NCBI GenBank assembly: GCA_963580455.1
Contig: OY756969.1
Coordinates: 18,200,760 to 18,264,759, forward strand
Length of the DNA: 64,000 nt
Source of the DNA: Euonymus europaeus
Taxonomy: Eukaryota; Streptophyta; Magnoliopsida; Celastrales; Celastraceae
Direction of reading: 5' to 3'
Notes under the pieces: generated by a model
Databases searched by the model: none
The model's input: the letters and a program-made list of their open reading frames with translations, nothing else
Told to the model about the DNA's origin: nothing
Shown: one piece after another, positions 58,607-64,000 of the stretch
Position numbering within the stretch: the first letter of the stretch is position 1
Layout: every line of letters starts with the position of its first letter
Position numbers and translations under genes: made by a program

Positions 58607-58931
58607 GAGGTCAATGTGTTCTTAGATACTGGTGGATTTTTCAATGAACAAAAAATTGGACGCATTGGGTGGCATTAGAAATAGAGGAATAAACCATGAA
58701 TAACAACATAGAAAAAAATTGATCAACATCTATAAATAAAATTACAAGAGATTATTAAATAACAAACTCCCTTTGATTTTTTAAGACTCATATAGCTGAT
58801 CCCAAACATTTGGAATAAAGGCTCTGAAGATGATAAATAATTTCTTCTTTAGTTCTCTTCATAATGCTATGTGGGGACATTTTACTTTTCACTTTTATTA
58901 ATTTTTACGTATCAGAAAGGCGAGCTGAAGA

Positions 58932-58962
<31 letters not shown>

Positions 58963-60794
58963 ATCAAATCAATGTGTACATCATTGATTCCCAGAGTTCT
59001 CATTAAATAATGAACATATCTATAGTCATCACTAGCCATCATGAGGCTCTCATTCTCTCTCTGTCCAGTAAATTTTTGAGTATTTCTCCTTTTTTCTACC
59101 CCTTTTTTAGAAAAATTAAATTTCCTTTTTTTTCTTCTACATTCACAGGAAAAGAAAAGCAATAAAAAAAGCTTGCATCTATTTTCTCTCATTCTCTGAA
59201 AACATTGATCAAATCACTTATCCCTAAACTGTGAGAATCCATGATAGCTAAATGACCAACCTGGGTACACCAGAGCAATGAACTTCAAATTTTCAATCTT
59301 TCCACTAGCTTCGCACCGTAGAAGGAAGAAATGAAAACACTGAAGCTGTAACATTAAACAAAAGCCAAGTAAACTAAGGGCATATTTCGCATTGTGATCT
59401 TCACTCTTCAGACAAATTCATGAAGCCACAGTAGTAAAAGAAACTGAGCAAGAAATAATAAAGGGGAGGATGATGTTTTGCCAAAAAAGAATCTATGCAG
59501 ATCATTGTCACCAAGACCTAGGGAAAAACAGTAAAAGGAAAATAATTCAAAAGCCAACAACTTTATTTCATAAATGTGCCAAAATTGATACCACATTAAG
59601 TTTTGCAAATCATGGATTAGATTCAACTACAATCGAGAATCTGTTATTTTACAAGTTTAGAACAAAGGGAAAGTTAAGGCACATCACTAAGGTTACGTTC
59701 TTGCAGCTAGGACATCATAATTTACTACTGGAGCAGCAGGGCTGTATGTAACGACCTTCCGAGATCCCTACAATAATTTTTAATGTAATTAGCATTCTTT
59801 CACAAACACCACAGCAAGCCTAAATATTCAAAAGAACAACTGCTCAACTAATAGATGGTTGGAGGCTAGGGATTAATACTTTATCAGAACATTGGAAGTA
59901 ATAATATATTAATATTCATTACACTAGGGGCTAAGCTGTCTTAAATTATACATAGGTTGCCTCTCATTCATTTTTAATATTTAAAGCACAAACAAATGTA
60001 CAGGCACCAATCTACTAGGAATATGAGCAACGATGTTCCAAGTCTAATAAATGAATCATCGATGAAGAGAACGAGTAAATGCTACATAAAATATGACAAG
60101 GTTTAAAGAGAATGTAGAAACGTTCTAACTTGTAAGAAAATCAAGCTTTGAAATGAACCTATGGCTCAATAGATATAAAATGACACAAGATGTGCAGAGA
60201 AAACTCGTTTCTACATAGCCTTTATACGTTTAAAACACCTCTTCCTACTACTGCTTCCTACACAAAATGCCTTCTTCAACAGTTCACAGTTGTCTAATTA
60301 TGTTCCTGCATGTTGAGATCCAAGGAAAACCAACATCACACAACAGTTTTAAAAATGTAGTACAATAAAATGAACAGCTGACAACATTCACTCCTATTTT
60401 TTATTATGATTAAATTTGGCTTCCAGATTATTATTGTGTACTTATTTTATAAAATTTCTACTTCAGCCCAGCACAAGATATAAGATATTTCATGTCACGG
60501 ACGAGCAAGGAATGGTGTATGACCACACTTTTCTAGTCAAAAAGTATAATGAATTTCTGAATTCTGAAATATAATCAAGCATTTATCTTGCATTGGGAAA
60601 TAATATTGCGATACAGAATAATTAAAAAACCAGACAGTAGTTACCTTGCAAAAGATATGGAAGACAAAGAGGAAGTACAAGCAACCGAACAAACTCCAGA
60701 AGGCAGAAGCACTTTTGTATAAATAATTCCATCATGAATCCAATTAACATAATTTGGTCAGAACATTGTCAATAATGCAAGGAAATCCCTGATC
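58607..60794. other. Intergenic and probable 3' UTR of the RabGAP-like gene
   Basis: No coding region recognised. An (AT)n tract lies at 58938-58962. Open frames at 58905-59192 and 59470-59751 have no domain. The part next to 60795 would be the 3' UTR of the minus-strand gene; its polyadenylation site is not identifiable by eye. Confidence 0.4.
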
Positions 60795-62355
60795 CTAATC
60801 ATCATGCTGAGATGCAGTGCTCTTGCTCTTGATTAGCTGATTCAAAACAATATTAGCGTTAATAGACTGCAGACTGGAATCACATAATCAAGTTTTCATT
60901 GCAAAATTCAACATCTATATATGGTTATTTATCACTTTGATCATAAGTATCAGATGGAAGAAGCAAAACAGTCTTAAACAGATAAAATTGATGGGGGCCA
61001 CCAAGACCATACTTGCAAAGCACCAAATGACTAAAAAATGCTTAAAGACTTCAGTCAAAGAAGGAAAGCATCAAAAGATAATATGGAAGGAACTGCAGCT
61101 CAGATTAAAGAAACAAGAAAATAAAAGGAGAAATAAAATAAACACTATACAACAGTTTCTAAGAAAATAGTTGTACAAGGAAAGAAAATTGAGTAATCCA
61201 AGCATCAAACCTTGTAAAAATATTTTTTTCGAAGTTTGATTGCTGAACGTATACATCGTTTGATGTGGATCTTTAGCTGCTTATCATTAAAAATCTGGAA
61301 TAAATCGAGTATATGGGTCAATGATGATTGAAATAAGCATCAAAAAAGTAAATTTTGCCGGTTATTGAATTCATTCACATATATATGGAATGAAAACGAG
61401 AATGTATCAAAGGGTATCAAGAATTGTAGCTCGTAATTCGTATACAATCATTTACAAGAGACAATTTACGTTACATCAAGAAGACTGCTTTCATCTATTC
61501 ATGTTAGATATGTTATTTTGGAATTGCATACTGCATAATTTGACAATGATTTTACAGTTTACCAACATGCAAAGAAAAAGCCTTTACCCTAGTGTATTAA
61601 AGCCAGTCAATCTACTACGTGATTCTAATAATATACAGAGCTTTCCTTGGTACATGGCCATGTGTAGAGGACGGATCCAGGTTACAACATAGAACACAGT
61701 ATTCCATTCATTAGACATACAAAAGATAAAATCACACCATGCTTATGGAAAAGATGACACATCACCTCCCCCATACTCTAGGTAGCCATAAAATCCAAGC
61801 AGTTCTAACAAACTTTGATCTACCTATTTAAATCCGGGAAAGGGAAATGTCAGTTCACCTATGTGATTTACCACGACGAGTTAGTACAGAAGTGTTATCA
61901 TCTAAAATGCAAGAAGTCCATAAAAGTAGACATGAAGATACACCTACCTTAATCAGATCATCAATTGAACGGGTTTCTCTTATAATTTTCGGACGGTTAA
62001 TGATAAGAATTGCCGCCACACAGAAGACGGGTAACTCATCATCCCCATTTCTAGTTGATGAGACCGCAGTGCAAATCTGCATGTGATCAGTTCTTGACCA
62101 AAAACTCTTTGTCAAGCCACAAAACGGATGCGCTATTGCTGATTTAATTGCAATGTTTTCAGCCGAGGATTGATCCCCATTTCCATTTTTCATTTGCGAA
62201 CCACCGTTTAAGCTACCATTACTGTTTTCTCCACTTTCTTCCATCTTTTCCCCTCCATTCTCAGAATCCCCTGGAAGCTGAAGCACCAATCCTTCCAAAC
62301 AATTCTCCTCTAAATACGACACCGTGGATTCATCAAAATCAGCTGCCCACATCAT
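60795..62355 (-). CDS. C-terminal exons of a Gyp1-like RabGAP/TBC-type protein, partial
   Basis: Three exons on the minus strand, transcribed from high to low coordinates: 61948-62355 (136 codons), 61211-61294 (28 codons) and 60795-60836 (13 codons plus stop). All junctions are GT-AG and all are in phase 0. The first reads MMWAADFDESTVSYLEENCL, then a Gly/Asn/Ser-rich linker, FCGLTKSFWSRTDHMQI, DDELPVFCVAAILIINRPK and IIRETRSIDDLIK. The next reads IFNDKQLKIHIKRCIRSAIK then LRKKYFYK, and the last LIKSKSTASQHDD. This matches what I recall of the tail of plant RabGAP/TBC proteins, which switch off Rab GTPases in membrane traffic; MMWAADFDE would be the end of the TBC domain. The catalytic part is upstream of 62355, beyond at least 1.6 kb of intron. 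No stops or frameshifts in the visible part. Confidence 0.65.
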
Positions 62356-64000
62356 CTGCATCAAGGATGTCAATTATATAACAAGGACATAGGAAAATGA
62401 TGCACAAGAATGGGAAAATTCGTACATAGTTTACATTGTAAACTTATTGTAGAAAGTAAGTATAGCTGTAATCTTTTAGACGGGCTACTCAATGCCACAA
62501 ATGACTTAATGGCTTCTACTCAACCATGCAACTCAACCTATACGATGAGAAACATATTCAGCAAACTCAAACTAAACCACTATTAGGACATAAAAAAAAA
62601 ATCGAACATAGTCTTAGGATTTGATACGACTAAAATCATAAAAGATTACAGTTTCCATAATAATAACATACTTTACCCTTTATGTTATTAGCAGATTAAC
62701 ATACTTTACCTTTTATGTTATTAGCAGATGAGTGCTGATATAACCACACACTTTAGACATAGGAAATTAGGAATATATTCGAATTTATTTCAGCAAAAAT
62801 GTCTCATTCAGAAAAGATAAGAAAATTGCATTTTCTTTTTATGTGAAAAATACCATATTTACACAGTAATAAAATTAAATAACTGTAAAAATTCCTCCAT
62901 TACTTCAGTTTTTCAGAAATAGAGAAGACCCTTACATTGTCCAATATTTGTTAAAAAATTTGCCAAATATTAAAGGCTTCTCCATCACTTCACAATTTCT
63001 AAAGTCTTGAATAATGTTCTTTCATATTTCCTTCTCTAAGTTCAAATTCTAACAGAAATCTCCCTTAGCTTATTGATTTACGAAGAAAATATAACTCCAC
63101 TAGTATCTTTGTTAACAACAACAATGACAAGATTTCAAAATAATCCTCGGTCATACATCGCCTGTTGGGAATTAAAAAAATTTGGCAGGTTTTGTAATTC
63201 TTTCTTTCTCTGCATTCCAAAAAAATGCATATAAATTTGAAATCATTTTTGTTGAACTCCTTTCACTCTAAGCTTTCTATTAATTATCTCAGTGTTTTAT
63301 TTTACATCTAATTTTACTAGCTTCACTTGTAAAGATGATGTATGACCAGACATCATTGGAGCACCATTTTATCTCTTTGATACTGACATGCTCCAGCTAT
63401 TGCTTTTTAAAACTATCCATACAATATTGACTTGCTAGTTCTTCAAGTCTGATGTGCTAATGAGATGCAACACACAGAAGTCATGAGATGCAATCTAGGA
63501 AGCACGTACTCGGCAAAACTGATCCCTTTGTTTGGAATCTAGTAGTCATGGAATCAAGAAACTAAAATTAGCTTTTTGAACTTTGTCTATGTTTGGGTTG
63601 TGATATTTTTCAAAAATCAGCGAGGATTAGGATCTTATAGGATAACATAGGTAAATACAATTATTAACCACCCCAATGCATTTTTTTTATTTAATTCTAC
63701 AAATATTATCACTTTAGTTCCAATCACTATTCTCATCAATTAAAGGGGTTTTCAAGGAAAATCAAAATACTCAATAGCATGTTGATACATTTAGAGAAAA
63801 ATAGAAGATTCAAGAGGCCTGTAACAATCAACATCAAGACGAATGAGCCAACTCGCCCCTTTGAGACCCCGAAAAATGGACAAATTTATTTTCTTAGGAA
63901 CAGAACACATACAAGATTTGTCACTACAAAAAGGACTTTATTCTATCTGTTTTTATTCTATTCGAGCCAAATGAATCCTAATCCTATATTGACTCCATTA
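62356..64000 (-). other. Intron of the RabGAP-like gene (no further exon recognised)
   Basis: AT-rich sequence following the acceptor (TTGATGCAG before the exon, minus strand). The direct repeat ACATACTTTACC(C/T)TTTATG occurs twice near 62668 and 62700. I see no exon with TBC-domain similarity before the right edge, though a short exon could be missed. Confidence 0.4.

Overview
The window is nuclear DNA of a flowering plant, most likely a eudicot. It is AT-rich, has spliced genes with GT-AG introns, and carries the full range of plant transposons (Ty3/gypsy, Ty1/copia, TRIM, L1-type LINE with an RNase H tail, hAT, PIF/Harbinger, MITEs, Helitron and FAR1/MULE). There are no bacterial or organellar genes, and I see no tRNA or rRNA gene. 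I cannot name the species.

Layout. 1-3955: a minus-strand gypsy element (integrase at the window edge, RNase H, RT, protease, gag, PBS, 5' LTR) inserted into the integrase of a plus-strand copia element (3956-6460). 6465-11758: no gene, only old LTR-like and repetitive sequence. 11759-15920: a minus-strand gypsy element of the Tat/Ogre kind with PBS and 5' LTR, cut off at the end of RT. 15990-18960: LINE pieces on the minus strand around a broken FAR1/MULE-type gene. 19503-28545: the best intact host gene, seven exons whose joined frame gives 306 residues and resembles the DUF4504/UPF0739 (C1orf74-like) family. Its introns hold a Tourist-like MITE, a LINE scrap, and an inverted duplication of a Harbinger transposase with a hAT element in one arm. 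28827-34740: a MITE, a long-inverted-repeat element and direct-repeat families. 34795-37345: a decayed PIF/Harbinger element with transposase and Myb/SANT partner. 37346-44144: gene-free repeat DNA containing a complete young TRIM (42484-43111). 44145-55676: a candidate Helitron that carries two exons of a PP2A B55 regulatory subunit and a nested full-length but inactivated L1 LINE (49834-55437). 56764-58606: a class III peroxidase close to the PER29 type, broken in exon 2. 60795-62355: the last three recognised exons of a minus-strand gene resembling plant Gyp1-like RabGAP/TBC proteins; its N-terminal part lies beyond the right edge.

How it fits together. Only three host loci are visible (DUF4504-like, peroxidase, RabGAP-like) and nothing links them in one pathway. 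The interest lies in nested transposon history. Target-site duplications and paralogous empty sites let several insertions be ordered directly, and an inverted transposase repeat sits inside a host intron. I did not find a convincing new biological system.
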